Origin: Planctomycetota bacterium
Lineage (GTDB): Bacteria; Planctomycetota; Planctomycetia; Pirellulales; Pirellulaceae
NCBI GenBank assembly: GCA_014381825.1
Contig: JACNKX010000237.1
Span: 17,109 to 81,108 of the forward strand
Direction of reading: 5' to 3'
Length of the DNA stretch: 64,000 nt
Below the pieces are notes generated by a model. That model was not told where the DNA came from. It saw nothing but the letters and a program-made list of their open reading frames with translations, and searched no databases. A program made the position numbers and the translations under genes. This document shows positions 45,253 to 55,023 of the stretch, piece by piece; positions within the stretch are counted from its first letter, which is position 1, and each line of letters begins with the position of its first letter.

Positions 45253-48186
45253 CTAGTAAACAACCGGCAACGGTATAACTGGCGCCATAGTTTCCGATTC
45301 GCTGCTCGCTTCTAAGACGGCGATCGACGGTTGTCCCCGGCGTACCGAACCATCGTTCCGGCGAGACGACGCGCTGGTCTCTGAGTCCAAAGGTGAAGGC
45401 AATTCCAAGTCAGGTTGACCCTGCGTACCCGGCAAGATTTCTGGCTCGACCGGTAGCTCGAAGCTGTGCTCAATTTCGCCTTCTTCGAACCCAATCGGTG
45501 CCGGGAAGCCATACTCCGCACCAACCGGACCTGGATCGACCCAATTTCCCTCGAGGTCTAGGTTCATCGTGCCGAGATCGAGATCGAGATTCAATCGCTG
45601 AACTTCGTAGTTGACCCAAACGTTTAAGAAGTCAGTTTGTGCAGACTGCAAATCAACCAGGGCGGAGACAACGTCGCGAGCCGCCGTCACTCCGGCTTCT
45701 TGCCCACGCTCTTCTCGCAACTTCTGAATTTGATCGTTCAGGACAACTTGATCGATCGCCGATAACACGGCAACCCGTCGTTCTTCAAAGTTCACGCGGT
45801 TGAGATCGATGGTTCGTAACGTGTTTCGCAAGCTTTGCGTGACCCCATCGACGTACGCATAGTAGCTTCGCTTTGCTTGCTGGTATTCGATCAACGACTG
45901 TCGGTACGTGTTGCGCTCCGTCAAGCGAGTGATCGGAGCGTCGAAACGAAGCGCCATGCGAAGGTCGTCGTCCGTGTTACTTCGTAGAGTGCCGTTAAAC
46001 TCAAGGTCCAGGATCCCCTCCAAGTTGTCCGCATTGAATTCAATCAAACGCCATGCGTCGACGAGGGCGGCTCGCGAGTTCATCCAATCACGTCGATACC
46101 GACGGGCAAGTTCAAGCGCCATATCCCACTTCAACTCGATTGGAGTTACGCGAACGGCATGCGTCCGAGCCTGAGCTTGCGCGAGCGAGATATCCAGAAT
46201 GTCGTCCGACAATTCAGACAACAGGCTTGGCGTTGCAAAGATGACTTTCTGTTCTAGTAACACGGACAGCTCTTCGCCGCTCGGCTTCATTTCCGCGTCG
46301 AGCAGTGAATCAATCGCGGTCTGAATCTCATCGAGTGGTTCGGCGTAGGAGTTGAACAGTGCCTCCAAACGATCCACATCGGCGCTCAGGGTTGCCGGGA
46401 CGGCCTCCAGCACTTCGACGTCGAACACGGATGCATCGATATCGGCAAGTAGCGTGACCTGACAAGGGTCCAGCCCGCCATAACGATCGAAGCGCACGAA
46501 CTCCTGCTCATACTTGGTCTTGACTGTTAGTAACTCCCGTTTGCGATCGTCAAGCGATTCGATGAGACGATCGATGTCTTGACGAGTCTCTGTCAGCGTT
46601 CCAGCGGCGACGCGCTCGTAGATCTGCCGAATACGACTGACCATCTCACGCTGCGTTTTTAGGCGTTCTTCAAGCTCATCGCTCCAAACGGCATGAGTTG
46701 CGTCGCCTTGCGAGCCAAGCAGGGCAAGAATCTGTTCGTTCGTTCGGCCGACGGCACCACGCAGCTCCGTGGCTTCGGCCTGCAAGCGTATCGTGTCGGG
46801 CGAGATCAGATTGAATTGATCGAACATACGGTCTTGGATATTGACGCATAGCTGCGGTGGCAGCCCTAGCGTTCGCTTGTAATTATCAAGCGTCAACTGA
46901 TAGCTCGCTTGGCTGTTGAGCAGACGGCTCTCGGCGTTTAGCAACGCTTGTCGCGCTTGAGCAATCTGCAGCCGTTCGCGGATAATCGTTTCGGGATCGT
47001 CGGGAATCTGCGTCAAATTCTCACGCAATGAATCACGGAGTTGCGCGAGATTGCTTCGCAAGCCCGCGATTGTAACTTGTTGATTCCGTATGTCCTGTTG
47101 TGTCTGGAGCAGCCCGAAGTATCCGTCCACCGTAGCAGCACCAGCTCCACCGCCGCCAATTCCTCCCGTATTACCGCCACCAAAGCCTCCCCCAACGCCA
47201 CCAAAGCCACCACCGACGCCTGTAAATCCTTCGAGGCCCGATCCAAATACACCACCGCGGCGCGACGCCCCGTTGCCAGCATTGCGCCCGGTCATGATTT
47301 CAACATAGTAAGCGCGGCGATACCGTTCCATTTGTCTTACGTTGGCGAGTACGGTTCGCTCGGAAAGTGTTAGCTGTTCCATGATACGATCGCGACCCGC
47401 GCGTCGAAGTAGCGGTTGAATGAACCCGACGTTCAATAGCGTCGTTGGCGTAAACGAATCGCTACCATCAAAGTTCCAAACCAACGAGTTCGCGACGCCA
47501 ACGATCAAGTCGGCACCGGTTGCGAAGCTGCGTCGAGCAAGGAGCGAACCGGGACCGCGCCCGATGCCAGTGCCGCCCGCCGGAAGACCACTGCGTCCCG
47601 TCTCGGTTGTAAGTGTACTCGCCGTGAGCAGACTGCTGGGATCAGTAAAGTTCGCGTTCGTCTGGTAGCCGCCGAAGAACTGAGTGTCGAAACGAAATCG
47701 CTCGGCGCTGACGTCCAGCGCGGACAGGTACAGCGTCTCGAACTGTTGCTGATAATCTCGCGAGTGAATCAATGCCAATTGGTAGGCTTGATCCGCAGTC
47801 AGATTTAACACACCGTTTTCGTCCAACGGCAAAGACGCCATCCAGTCAGGGTTCTCGGCGGTGTCGATATCACCGTTCGCATGCCAGCCGGGATAGCCCG
47901 GCTTGTCATCGACGTAGTGCATCAGCTGGTGCGACGTCGGGTCATCCGTTGGCATCGGCGGTCTATCGCGATCGAACGGGTCAAACATCCGCGACCGAGG
48001 ATCGGTTTCGATCGATTGACGAGGCAACTCCCAGTGTGGGTGCAAGGACTTCTCGTAAACGATCGAGTACGCGTCTGCGTCGGCCTGCTCGCGGTAGTAT
48101 CCGCGATGGCATCCAGCAACTCCCAGCACTCCAACGATCAACACCGCTGTAGTCCTGACACGGCTCCCAATACGGTAGGCCAGCAT
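45253..48186 (-). CDS. Large TolC-like outer-membrane efflux lipoprotein with Gly-rich insert
   Basis: A 977-residue protein, about twice the length of TolC. The leader ends in a lipobox-like VAGC, implying lipidation. Two outer-membrane-efflux halves with long coiled helices are visible ('LTLSERTVLANVRQMERYRRAYYVEIM', 'NAESRLLNSQASYQLTLDNYKRTLGLP', 'VSALVDLQSAQTDFLNVWVNYEVQRLNLD'). Between helices at about residues 298-350 lies a Gly-rich low-complexity insert (repeats of GVGGGFGG). A central helical extension (about 480-700) is also unusual. ATG 48186 has GGGGGGA about 8 bp upstream; the in-frame TTG at 48192 is less likely. It heads the operon with adaptor, ATPase and permease. Confidence 0.9.
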   Translation of the reverse strand: MLAYRIGSRVRTTAVLIVGVLGVAGCHRGYYREQADADAYSIVYEKSLHPHWELPRQSIETDPRSRMFDPFDRDRPPMPTDDPTSHQLMHYVDDKPGYPGWHANGDIDTAENPDWMASLPLDENGVLNLTADQAYQLALIHSRDYQQQFETLYLSALDVSAERFRFDTQFFGGYQTNANFTDPSSLLTASTLTTETGRSGLPAGGTGIGRGPGSLLARRSFATGADLIVGVANSLVWNFDGSDSFTPTTLLNVGFIQPLLRRAGRDRIMEQLTLSERTVLANVRQMERYRRAYYVEIMTGRNAGNGASRRGGVFGSGLEGFTGVGGGFGGVGGGFGGGNTGGIGGGGAGAATVDGYFGLLQTQQDIRNQQVTIAGLRSNLAQLRDSLRENLTQIPDDPETIIRERLQIAQARQALLNAESRLLNSQASYQLTLDNYKRTLGLPPQLCVNIQDRMFDQFNLISPDTIRLQAEATELRGAVGRTNEQILALLGSQGDATHAVWSDELEERLKTQREMVSRIRQIYERVAAGTLTETRQDIDRLIESLDDRKRELLTVKTKYEQEFVRFDRYGGLDPCQVTLLADIDASVFDVEVLEAVPATLSADVDRLEALFNSYAEPLDEIQTAIDSLLDAEMKPSGEELSVLLEQKVIFATPSLLSELSDDILDISLAQAQARTHAVRVTPIELKWDMALELARRYRRDWMNSRAALVDAWRLIEFNADNLEGILDLEFNGTLRSNTDDDLRMALRFDAPITRLTERNTYRQSLIEYQQAKRSYYAYVDGVTQSLRNTLRTIDLNRVNFEERRVAVLSAIDQVVLNDQIQKLREERGQEAGVTAARDVVSALVDLQSAQTDFLNVWVNYEVQRLNLDLDLGTMNLDLEGNWVDPGPVGAEYGFPAPIGFEEGEIEHSFELPVEPEILPGTQGQPDLELPSPLDSETSASSRRNDGSVRRGQPSIAVLEASSESETMAPVIPLPVVY

Positions 48187-48688
48187 CGACAATTCCCCCC
48201 TCTAGCTCCAGCATCGCTCAGGATGGCCGGTAGAAACACAAGTTCAGACCTCGCCCGTCCAGACGCTGGAACGTCGACTTCTCTTTAACTTCGGGGAATA
48301 AGCTGCAACGACTTTAACGATTGTGCATCTTGTAGCGGTCGTATCGGGAAGATAGCTGCAAGGTACTTGCCTCAGAAGGGTTACGCCAAGTTGACTGCCT
48401 CAGTTTAGGTTGACACCCTATATTTCCCAGTTTATCATCAATCGGTATCCTTTGGACTTGGTCTTGGAACTGTAAACACTTATCAACATTCCAGTTTCGA
48501 ATGTTTTTGGCGTTTGTTGCGTCACGACTTTTGTACGACTGGTGTCGCTGTGTTTATGATGGATGACTCAGCTGACTTCCACCGCAAGGCAAGTCGAAGC
48601 TGACGAACGTCGGCATATCGGCGAAGTTTCAATCAACCAACAGCACCGCACCGATCGCTCCACTCACCCGAAGCGGCTGATTTGATTC
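48187..48688. other. 502-bp divergent regulatory region
   Basis: Non-coding stretch between the leftward exporter operon and the rightward coiled-coil gene. It holds the promoter at 48410-48438 and a long 5' leader for the rightward gene. I could not identify an operator, a riboswitch or a clear leftward promoter. No credible small gene is present. Confidence 0.55.
48410..48438 (+). promoter_or_regulatory. Near-consensus sigma70-type promoter for the gene at 48689
   Basis: A -35 element TTGACA (48410-48415), a 17-bp spacer and a -10 element TATCAT (48433-48438). This is the best housekeeping-type promoter match I noticed in the window. A start near 48445 would leave a leader of about 240 nt before ATG 48689. 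The leader contains an imperfect hairpin: CAGCTGACTT at 48569-48578 against AAGTCGAAGCTG at 48591-48602. Confidence 0.6.
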
Positions 48689-50170
48689 ATGGACAATCCG
48701 GTCATCTACCAGGCGCTCGGTGCCTTACTGGTCCTCTTCTTCTTCTTCCTGACGTACATGTTCACGAAGACATGGCGTTGGTTCCATGTCGTCTGCACGT
48801 TCTTTGTATTTGGTGCATCGATCGCCTTTACGATCTATGCCGCGATGTCTGCCAAGACACACATCGCTTGGCGAACAATGGAGTTGAAGAATCGGTTGGC
48901 TGCCGAGAAGGCGGAAGCTGAGTTCCAGACGTTAATGTACGGCGATCAAACTCAGGTCGTACAAGAAGATCCGTCCATTCGAACTCAAAATGCCAAGTTT
49001 GCTCGCTTGATCTTTGATCGCGGACGCGTTTGGCGTAGTTGCACTCCACAAGGGCCGCCCCAAGGTGACGGCTCGATTGCGATCAGTACGGTTCCTCCGG
49101 GTACGGCGGATCCCGCCACCCTGGACAACCAAATCGATGACAAGATGGTTTTGTACGCCTTCACCGAGGCAGACGCCCCGCCAGAAATTGGTCTCCCCCC
49201 GGGAACGCGTATCCCGCAGTACTACCTCGGCGAATTCTCGGCGGTCGCGGTCACGAATGCTTCTGTGACGTTGCGCCCGACCTTGCCGCTCGATAATCAA
49301 CAACGACAAAGACTCCAAGCTGGCGGCCAAAACTGGACGCTCTATGAAACGATGCCAATTGACGGGCATAAGTTCTTTTCGATCGATCCAAACGCGACTT
49401 CGAATTTGAACGAATTCGCTGATGTTGCTCCGATCTTTGGAAGTATGGATCCCGACTTCCTCGGCAAGCTGCTGCCACCGGGAGTTCTCGACGCGTACTT
49501 GCGAGACGGCAAGCGAGCGGCAGATTCCGATTCACCCGAGAAGACGTGGGTCAAGGTTCGCTTCATCCAAGATCACTCGGAGGTCGTCGACAGCGATGCG
49601 ATCTTAGGTGGTGTCGAGGCAAGCCAGGACTGGTTTGATCGTGGTCGTTCCGAAATTCCACTTTTGCGACGAGGCGACGTCGCGAAATTCAAGAAGGACG
49701 AAGTCGGTGTCTTTCCACAAGCGGATGCGGACGACCTGATTGCCCGCGGTGTGTGCGAGCGTATCGAGCCGATCTACGTTCGTTCGCTGAACGACTATGA
49801 GTACCAATTCCGCTCGACGCATCTTCAAATGGTCCTCATTCGTCAGAACATCGAGCGAATTCAACGCAACATTGATGAGCGAACGGCCATCAACGCCCGA
49901 ACGGAAACGCTCATTGCGTATCGCAGCGACGAAAAGTTGAAGTTGCAGCAAGACCTTGATAAGTTCGTCTACGAGCGAGACCAAATCACAGCCTATCTCG
50001 GCAATCTCCAAGCCGTCTTGGACCAGACGAAGGCCGAGTTGAGCCGGTTGTATCGCACGAACTTCCAACTGAGCGAAGAGCTTCGTCGAATTAGCGAAGA
50101 ACTCACCCGCGAGATCGACCGCCGCACCGCTGAAGCGGTCGCCGAAGTCGACACGGCTCGCGGGACGTAG
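48689..50170 (+). CDS. Membrane-anchored coiled-coil protein of unknown function
   Basis: A 493-residue protein with two N-terminal transmembrane helices (about 8-26 and 32-52), a large beta-containing extracytoplasmic region (about 95-375) and a C-terminal coiled coil (about 385-485; 'QNIERIQRNIDERTAINARTE', 'LGNLQAVLDQTKAELSRLYRTNFQLSEELRRI'). I recall related sequences only from planctomycetes and know no function. The coiled coil suggests oligomerisation or a scaffold in the envelope. A TTGACA/TATCAT promoter lies about 250 bp upstream. It is divergent from the exporter operon, and shared regulation is possible. Confidence 0.72.
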   Translation: MDNPVIYQALGALLVLFFFFLTYMFTKTWRWFHVVCTFFVFGASIAFTIYAAMSAKTHIAWRTMELKNRLAAEKAEAEFQTLMYGDQTQVVQEDPSIRTQNAKFARLIFDRGRVWRSCTPQGPPQGDGSIAISTVPPGTADPATLDNQIDDKMVLYAFTEADAPPEIGLPPGTRIPQYYLGEFSAVAVTNASVTLRPTLPLDNQQRQRLQAGGQNWTLYETMPIDGHKFFSIDPNATSNLNEFADVAPIFGSMDPDFLGKLLPPGVLDAYLRDGKRAADSDSPEKTWVKVRFIQDHSEVVDSDAILGGVEASQDWFDRGRSEIPLLRRGDVAKFKKDEVGVFPQADADDLIARGVCERIEPIYVRSLNDYEYQFRSTHLQMVLIRQNIERIQRNIDERTAINARTETLIAYRSDEKLKLQQDLDKFVYERDQITAYLGNLQAVLDQTKAELSRLYRTNFQLSEELRRISEELTREIDRRTAEAVAEVDTARGT

Positions 50171-50201
50171 TGGTGCCGCTTCGTGCCTTCCCGCCGAAGT
50201 G

Positions 50202-51173
50202 CTACTGACTGGCGGCCTTCTTCATCACGCTCTCCAACGTAACTTCGGCACCGCCCTGCCGCTTGCTTTCGTCGGCGGCTTCCATAAAGGCATAGATTTC
50301 GAGCGTTTCCTGGGATGCCACGGGTGGCTTCCCCGTGCGGAAGAACTTGATGATCTCGACGACCAGTGGCTGGTAGCCGTCGTACGATCCGACGTCACCT
50401 TCTCCGTTCTCACCGACCGCGTTGCCGCCGTAGCCTTTGCCTTCGCGAAAGATACCGACTCGGTCGCCTTCCCACTTTCCCGTGACAACGATCTTGCCGT
50501 CTTCCGTCGTTCGCTGCACAGAATTGCAACCGGTACCCATCACCGTGAAGAGCGCTTCAACGCCGTGAATTCCGTACCAAAATAAATCGGGATGCGTCTT
50601 CTCGATGCTCGCCGGACTGTGCGTCTCGCAACGCGTAATCTCGCCGAGCTTACCACTACGGGCAGCTTGTGAGTTTTTGCCGAAACGGAGCGACGATGAT
50701 GAAAAAAGTGGGACACCAGCTTGGTCCGCTTCGCGGAAGATCGTGATGGCATCTTGCAACGACCCTGCAATTGGTTTGTCAATAAACACTGGCTTGCCGG
50801 CTTTCAAGACCGGACGGACCTGTTCCAAGTGAGGTCGGCCGTCGTTCGTTTCCAACAGAACTGCGTCGACTCGCGACACCAGCTCATCAATCGTTTCGAC
50901 AACCTCGACGCCAAGTTCCTTGATCTGTTTCGTGTAATCGGGAACACGACTGACACTCGACGCGATGTCCGGGCTGCCCTTTGGATAGACGGCCACGACC
51001 GGACAATTGGCAAGTTCGGGAGCAGGCTTCTCGGCGTTCAAGATTTTGGTAAACGCAATGCAATGCGATGTATCGAGACCGATGATTCCGATGCGAATTT
51101 GTTTTGGTTCGTCGGCAAATGCAAACGCAGCGCCGAACGACACGAGTAAAAGAGCAATGACGAAACGCGACAT
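50202..51173 (-). CDS. Exported Gfo/Idh/MocA-like oxidoreductase
   Basis: A 323-residue protein with a signal peptide (1-20, ending AFA), then an NAD(P)-binding Rossmann start 'IRIGIIGLDTSHCIAF', a strand 'DAVLLETNDGRPHLEQVRPVLKAGKPVFIDKPIAGS' with the EKP-like catalytic Lys as DKP, and a C-terminal domain ending in helices. Compared with classical members, the first glycine motif is altered (GIIGLDTSH). Exported versions are common in planctomycetes and the substrate is unknown. ATG 51173 has AAGGAG 8 bp upstream and opens with the leader. Confidence 0.85.
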   Translation of the reverse strand: MSRFVIALLLVSFGAAFAFADEPKQIRIGIIGLDTSHCIAFTKILNAEKPAPELANCPVVAVYPKGSPDIASSVSRVPDYTKQIKELGVEVVETIDELVSRVDAVLLETNDGRPHLEQVRPVLKAGKPVFIDKPIAGSLQDAITIFREADQAGVPLFSSSSLRFGKNSQAARSGKLGEITRCETHSPASIEKTHPDLFWYGIHGVEALFTVMGTGCNSVQRTTEDGKIVVTGKWEGDRVGIFREGKGYGGNAVGENGEGDVGSYDGYQPLVVEIIKFFRTGKPPVASQETLEIYAFMEAADESKRQGGAEVTLESVMKKAASQ

Positions 51174-51387
51174 GGTGGGGCTCCTTGTGGTGGCGAGTGA
51201 GTGTCGAATTCGGTGAGGCGGAATGTCTCGCAAGAGACAGGTCGGATTCTAACACGCCCACGAGTCGACTGCGAATCGAAGAGAATCGCCACGGGGCTTT
51301 GACGATCGAAATCCAGCGATCCCAGTAACACGCCCGTGACGCAGCATACGGCCTGGCGTTAAACGATTTCGGTCTGACTGCGTCTCG

Positions 51388-52587
51388 TTAGGCTAAGTCC
51401 GAGAAGAAATACCGCGTCAGGTGGAAGAATACCGGAGCGGCGAAGCAGATCGAATCGATTCGATCGAGAACGCCGGCATGTCCTTGAACCAGCGTGCCCG
51501 TGTCTGAAACGCCGCGGTCACGCTTGATGGCCGACATCGTCATGCCTCCCGCCGAACCCATGACTGCAGTTACGAAAGCCATGCAAGCCGCTTCCCAAAT
51601 CCGAAAAGGCGTCACCCACCACAACAGGGCTCCGACGATCGCCGTCGTCAACACGCCGCCAACAAATCCTTCCCATGTCCGGCTCGCATTAATCTGCGGC
51701 GCGATCACGCGCTGGCCGAGCAGCTTGCCCCACGCGTATTGAAAAATATCGCTCAATTGCACAATCAGGATAAAGTAAAAAAGCAGACCCGCGCGGCCCC
51801 CTTCCTTCCATTTTCGCCGCGTCGTGGATGTTTGCGCTTCCGCATCTGTCGTTTCTTCCTCCGTGTCTTGCGACGGCGGAGCATCATCCGTCGTCGAAGA
51901 GGTGTTGCTAACTGCTTGCTTCGAGGTTAGCAAATCGAGATGCGCGAGAGCCGGCGCGTAGCTGAGCGAGTAGACACAGATTAGCAGGCTAAACTGGATT
52001 TTTGCCGAACGTTCCAGAAACCGTCTCGCATCGCCGGACAACGCAATCCTCGCAGGAATATACAGCGACGCGTAGACGGGGATCATAATACTGTACAAGC
52101 CGTACAAATCGATTCCTTCGAGATTGAGCGTGTCGGCCCACCAGATCGCCGATGCGCTTTCAAGCTTGACAAAGCTGTTGCCAACGCCCACTAGCAGGTA
52201 CTGCAGGGGCGTGAAGACGAAGAATACCCAGAACAGCGTCCGATGATCGCCTCGCCGAGTCGGGGTCATCGTGATGAATTCGCGCAACGCCCAGAACGAC
52301 ACAAAGCCGAACAACACGATCGTACACGTGTAGCCCAATAACAATCCGGCCGCCAGGATGGCGAACATCATCCACCAGGCGCGAACGCGCTGGTTGAACG
52401 TTCGCAGCAGCGCGGGGCTGACGACACTCTCCGGCTGCCGCTTTAGAGTCTGCCCAATGATCGAAGCAACGATCAAGACGACAATGACGACGAAGACAAG
52501 CCAATACGTCGCCGTGTCGAGCCAGTTGGCACCTTGCAACAGGCCTAAGAGAGGCTCGAAATGAAGACCTTCGATCATCATGATCAC
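51388..52587 (-). CDS. cdsA: Phosphatidate cytidylyltransferase
   Basis: CDP-diacylglycerol synthase of the polytopic membrane family, 399 residues (longer than E. coli's 285). It has multiple helices, an acidic, Thr-rich loop (about 230-260), and the signature region near the C-terminus: MSAIKRDRGVSDTGTLVQGHAG to LDRIDS, which keeps the KR, HaG and DR positions although the usual KD reads SD. It converts phosphatidic acid and CTP to CDP-diacylglycerol. The start is uncertain: GTG 52587, ATG 52581 and ATG 52578 all fit. It follows a PlsC-like gene by about 15 bp, so phosphatidate formation and activation are encoded together. Confidence 0.88.
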   Translation of the reverse strand: MIMMIEGLHFEPLLGLLQGANWLDTATYWLVFVVIVVLIVASIIGQTLKRQPESVVSPALLRTFNQRVRAWWMMFAILAAGLLLGYTCTIVLFGFVSFWALREFITMTPTRRGDHRTLFWVFFVFTPLQYLLVGVGNSFVKLESASAIWWADTLNLEGIDLYGLYSIMIPVYASLYIPARIALSGDARRFLERSAKIQFSLLICVYSLSYAPALAHLDLLTSKQAVSNTSSTTDDAPPSQDTEEETTDAEAQTSTTRRKWKEGGRAGLLFYFILIVQLSDIFQYAWGKLLGQRVIAPQINASRTWEGFVGGVLTTAIVGALLWWVTPFRIWEAACMAFVTAVMGSAGGMTMSAIKRDRGVSDTGTLVQGHAGVLDRIDSICFAAPVFFHLTRYFFSDLA

Positions 52588-52602
52588 GTACCGACGCTTT
52601 CT

Positions 52603-53277
52603 CTAAATATCCTTCAGCCGTTTGACCGCTTCACGGGCTCGCTTCAGAAACTCGGTCTTCGACTCACCTGCCTCCAACCACATGGGTGGTCCGATGGTAA
52701 TACAACTTAGCAGCGGAACTGGCAGGAACTCGCCGCGCGGCAAGACGCGGTTCAGATTATCGATGTAAACGGGCACTAATTCTAGGTCTGGCCGTTTCTT
52801 GCCAAGATAATACAAACCGCTCTTAAACGTCCCCATCTCGTCGGAAGCATTGCGGCCTCCCTCCGGAAACACGATCAGCGAATGCGTGTCTCCGATCGCT
52901 TGGATCATCAGTTCGACGGGACTGCGGTGAACTTTGATGTTCTCTCGATCAATCAGCAGCGCATTCACCGAGCCAGCAATGTACCGGCGCAGCGCCGACT
53001 TGTCCCAGTAGTCTTTGGCGGCCACAGCTCGCGTCAGCATCCGGATATTGCGAGGCAGCGACGCCCATAAGACAAGCGCGTCGAGATGGCTGGTATGATT
53101 CGCAAAGTAAACGCGCTGGCACGTATCCGGCTGGCAATCCACCCAGCGCACACTCGATCCCGCTAGGAGCTTTGCCAATACAGATAATATGCTGGCCGTC
53201 AGAGACATGAGTGCGTCGAGAGTGGAAGCCTGCTGAACTGCTCGGCTCACGAAAACCGAGTTACTTTCGCCGCCCAA
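52603..53277 (-). CDS. 1-acyl-glycerol-3-phosphate acyltransferase-like (PlsC family)
   Basis: Membrane-associated acyltransferase with the H-x4-D motif NHTSHLDA and the later FPEGGRN substrate motif. It transfers an acyl group to lysophosphatidic acid to make phosphatidic acid, the substrate of the CdsA encoded just downstream. Length is 224 residues from TTG 53277 or 201 from ATG 53208; neither has a clear ribosome site, and the conserved domain is intact with both. Other lysophospholipid acyltransferases are possible, but the neighbour favours the PlsC role. Confidence 0.86.
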   Translation of the reverse strand: MGGESNSVFVSRAVQQASTLDALMSLTASILSVLAKLLAGSSVRWVDCQPDTCQRVYFANHTSHLDALVLWASLPRNIRMLTRAVAAKDYWDKSALRRYIAGSVNALLIDRENIKVHRSPVELMIQAIGDTHSLIVFPEGGRNASDEMGTFKSGLYYLGKKRPDLELVPVYIDNLNRVLPRGEFLPVPLLSCITIGPPMWLEAGESKTEFLKRAREAVKRLKDI

Positions 53278-53525
53278 GACCGCGCGACGTGCTGCGACTG
53301 TCAGTGTTCTATCTTAGCTCGGTCCATCCTAACGGGAGACCACCCCCGCTGGGAGTGGGCAGGTATAACGGCGTCTTACGCGACCAAGTTCGTGGACGGT
53401 CGCGCGGCTCGTGCTCACATGGGGATGCTACGACCGAACTAATCCGCAGCGTCGATACGACCCGCAAGCGATTTGTGTAGTAGTGTTTCAGTGGTGGGAT
53501 GTATTAACTTACGGGGGCGACCACG

Positions 53526-54560
53526 ATGCAATTGCCGGCGATCACTGAAACACCGAGCTTTCTATTCGGTGTGCTGCTTGGTTCGCTGCTACTGTGCTTG
53601 GGACTAAGTCTTGGTCTGTGGTTCGGGCGACGGATGGCGATGCTCTACGACGTCCGCTCGATGGATCGCGAGCAGCTACAGCATTTACTCAGTGGCCTGT
53701 TTCAGTGGACCGACGGATTCGCAAACGATGTGTCACAGTATCGCGAGGTCATGGATCAGATCTCGACGCAACTTGATCCGGACGGCGCACAAGCGGACAG
53801 TAGCCAAGCTACCAAGCTGATGGCCAAGATCGTACAGGCCAACGAGCATCTGCAGAAGCGACTGAACAATGCAGAAGCCACGCTGCAAGATCAGGCCGAG
53901 GAGATCACAGCGTACATGTGCGAGGCGCGCACGGACACATTGACCGAGTTGCCGAATCGCCGTGCATTCGACGACGAGTTGACTCGCCGCATGGCCGAGT
54001 GGCGTCGACACGAAACGCCTGTCAACGTCGTCATCGTAGACATTGACCACTTCAAGATGTTCAACGACCGGTTCGGACACGCAGCGGGCGACGCGGTTCT
54101 CGTTGAAGTGGCGCGCGTCCTGCAATCAGCAACTCGAGAATCCGATCTCGTCGCGCGTCTAGGAGGCGAGGAGTTTGCCGTCGTCTTAGCAGGCGTCGAA
54201 GCCTCCGAAGCGCGCCGCGCCGCCGAACGGATGCGCAAAGCGGTTGCCAGTACTTCATTCCACTACGAAGGTAAATCGTTACACATTACCGTCAGCTGTG
54301 GTGTCGCCCAAGCACTCACCGCTGAGGGCGGAACATCTCTAGTAAAGCGAGCCGACGAAGCTCTCTATGCATCCAAGGCGGCAGGTCGCAACGTCTCGCA
54401 CTGGCACGACGCGCAACGCAGCGTCTTGCTAACTCCCAGCTCACCCACCGGTCTAGTTTCCAACATCACGCCGCTTTCCGCCCCAAACGACCGCCAGTTC
54501 GTTCGCGTGTGTGATGATCTCCGCCAACGATTGTTGGAAGTCACAGAAGGCGAAGCTTAG
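53526..54560 (+). CDS. Membrane-anchored diguanylate cyclase (GGDEF)
   Basis: A 344-residue protein with one N-terminal helix (about 11-33), a helical linker with coiled-coil character (about 45-135), and a GGDEF domain (about 136-295). The active-site loop is GGEEF at 213-217, and an inhibitory-site motif RESD lies at 204-207, exactly five residues before it. It should make c-di-GMP and be product-inhibited. No sensor domain is apparent apart from the linker. The 50-residue C-terminal tail is not conserved as far as I can tell. A purine-rich GGGGG stretch precedes the ATG. Confidence 0.93.
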   Translation: MQLPAITETPSFLFGVLLGSLLLCLGLSLGLWFGRRMAMLYDVRSMDREQLQHLLSGLFQWTDGFANDVSQYREVMDQISTQLDPDGAQADSSQATKLMAKIVQANEHLQKRLNNAEATLQDQAEEITAYMCEARTDTLTELPNRRAFDDELTRRMAEWRRHETPVNVVIVDIDHFKMFNDRFGHAAGDAVLVEVARVLQSATRESDLVARLGGEEFAVVLAGVEASEARRAAERMRKAVASTSFHYEGKSLHITVSCGVAQALTAEGGTSLVKRADEALYASKAAGRNVSHWHDAQRSVLLTPSSPTGLVSNITPLSAPNDRQFVRVCDDLRQRLLEVTEGEA

Positions 54561-54638
54561 CTCACGGTCGCCAGCGATCTGCTATCGACGATTCGGTTCC
54601 TGCCCTGTGCTTTCACCGCCAAAGCAGGAAACGACGGA

Positions 54639-54857
54639 CTAATTCACGTCAACAGTTGCATTTCGTGCGATCAGTTGTTCCGATTCGGCCTTCAACTTCG
54701 ACAGGATATCGTCGTAAGAAAACTCACCGAGTGGTTCGCTGACGCGTTTGAGCGTGACGTGATTCGGGGCGTGTTTCCACAACTCGCGAGCCGCGCCGAG
54801 GAACCACCCACTTTTCTTGGCTTTCTTATGTGGCGGTATGGCGGCAATTTCGCGCAT
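54639..54857 (-). CDS. 72-residue basic hypothetical protein
   Basis: Starts MREIAAIPPHKKAKKSGWFL and has a Lys-rich N-terminal part followed by a helix (SYDDILSKLKAESEQLIARN). ATG 54857 is preceded by a strong ribosome site, GGAGGGGAGA, 3 bp upstream, which rejects the longer frame from 55073. No family recognised. It could bind nucleic acid because of its basic start, but there is no direct evidence. Confidence 0.55.
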   Translation of the reverse strand: MREIAAIPPHKKAKKSGWFLGAARELWKHAPNHVTLKRVSEPLGEFSYDDILSKLKAESEQLIARNATVDVN

Positions 54858-55023
54858 CGTTCTCCCCTCCTGGCCCGGCGAGCGGATGTCGATTGTCATT
54901 CTCGCACTCGCTCGTGCGACAGCAAACAGCTGCCGCACAAACAGCAACGACGACTTTCTCGGTGGCGACGAACGCTGCAACGATTCTAGAGATATTTCTC
55001 TACCTCGCGTTCCTTGTTCCCGG

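Noticed and set aside
53278..53525. GC-rich partial palindrome near the PlsC/diguanylate cyclase gap as a terminator or tRNA remnant
   Set aside because: The pairing is short and imperfect, with no T tract and no tRNA-like arms.
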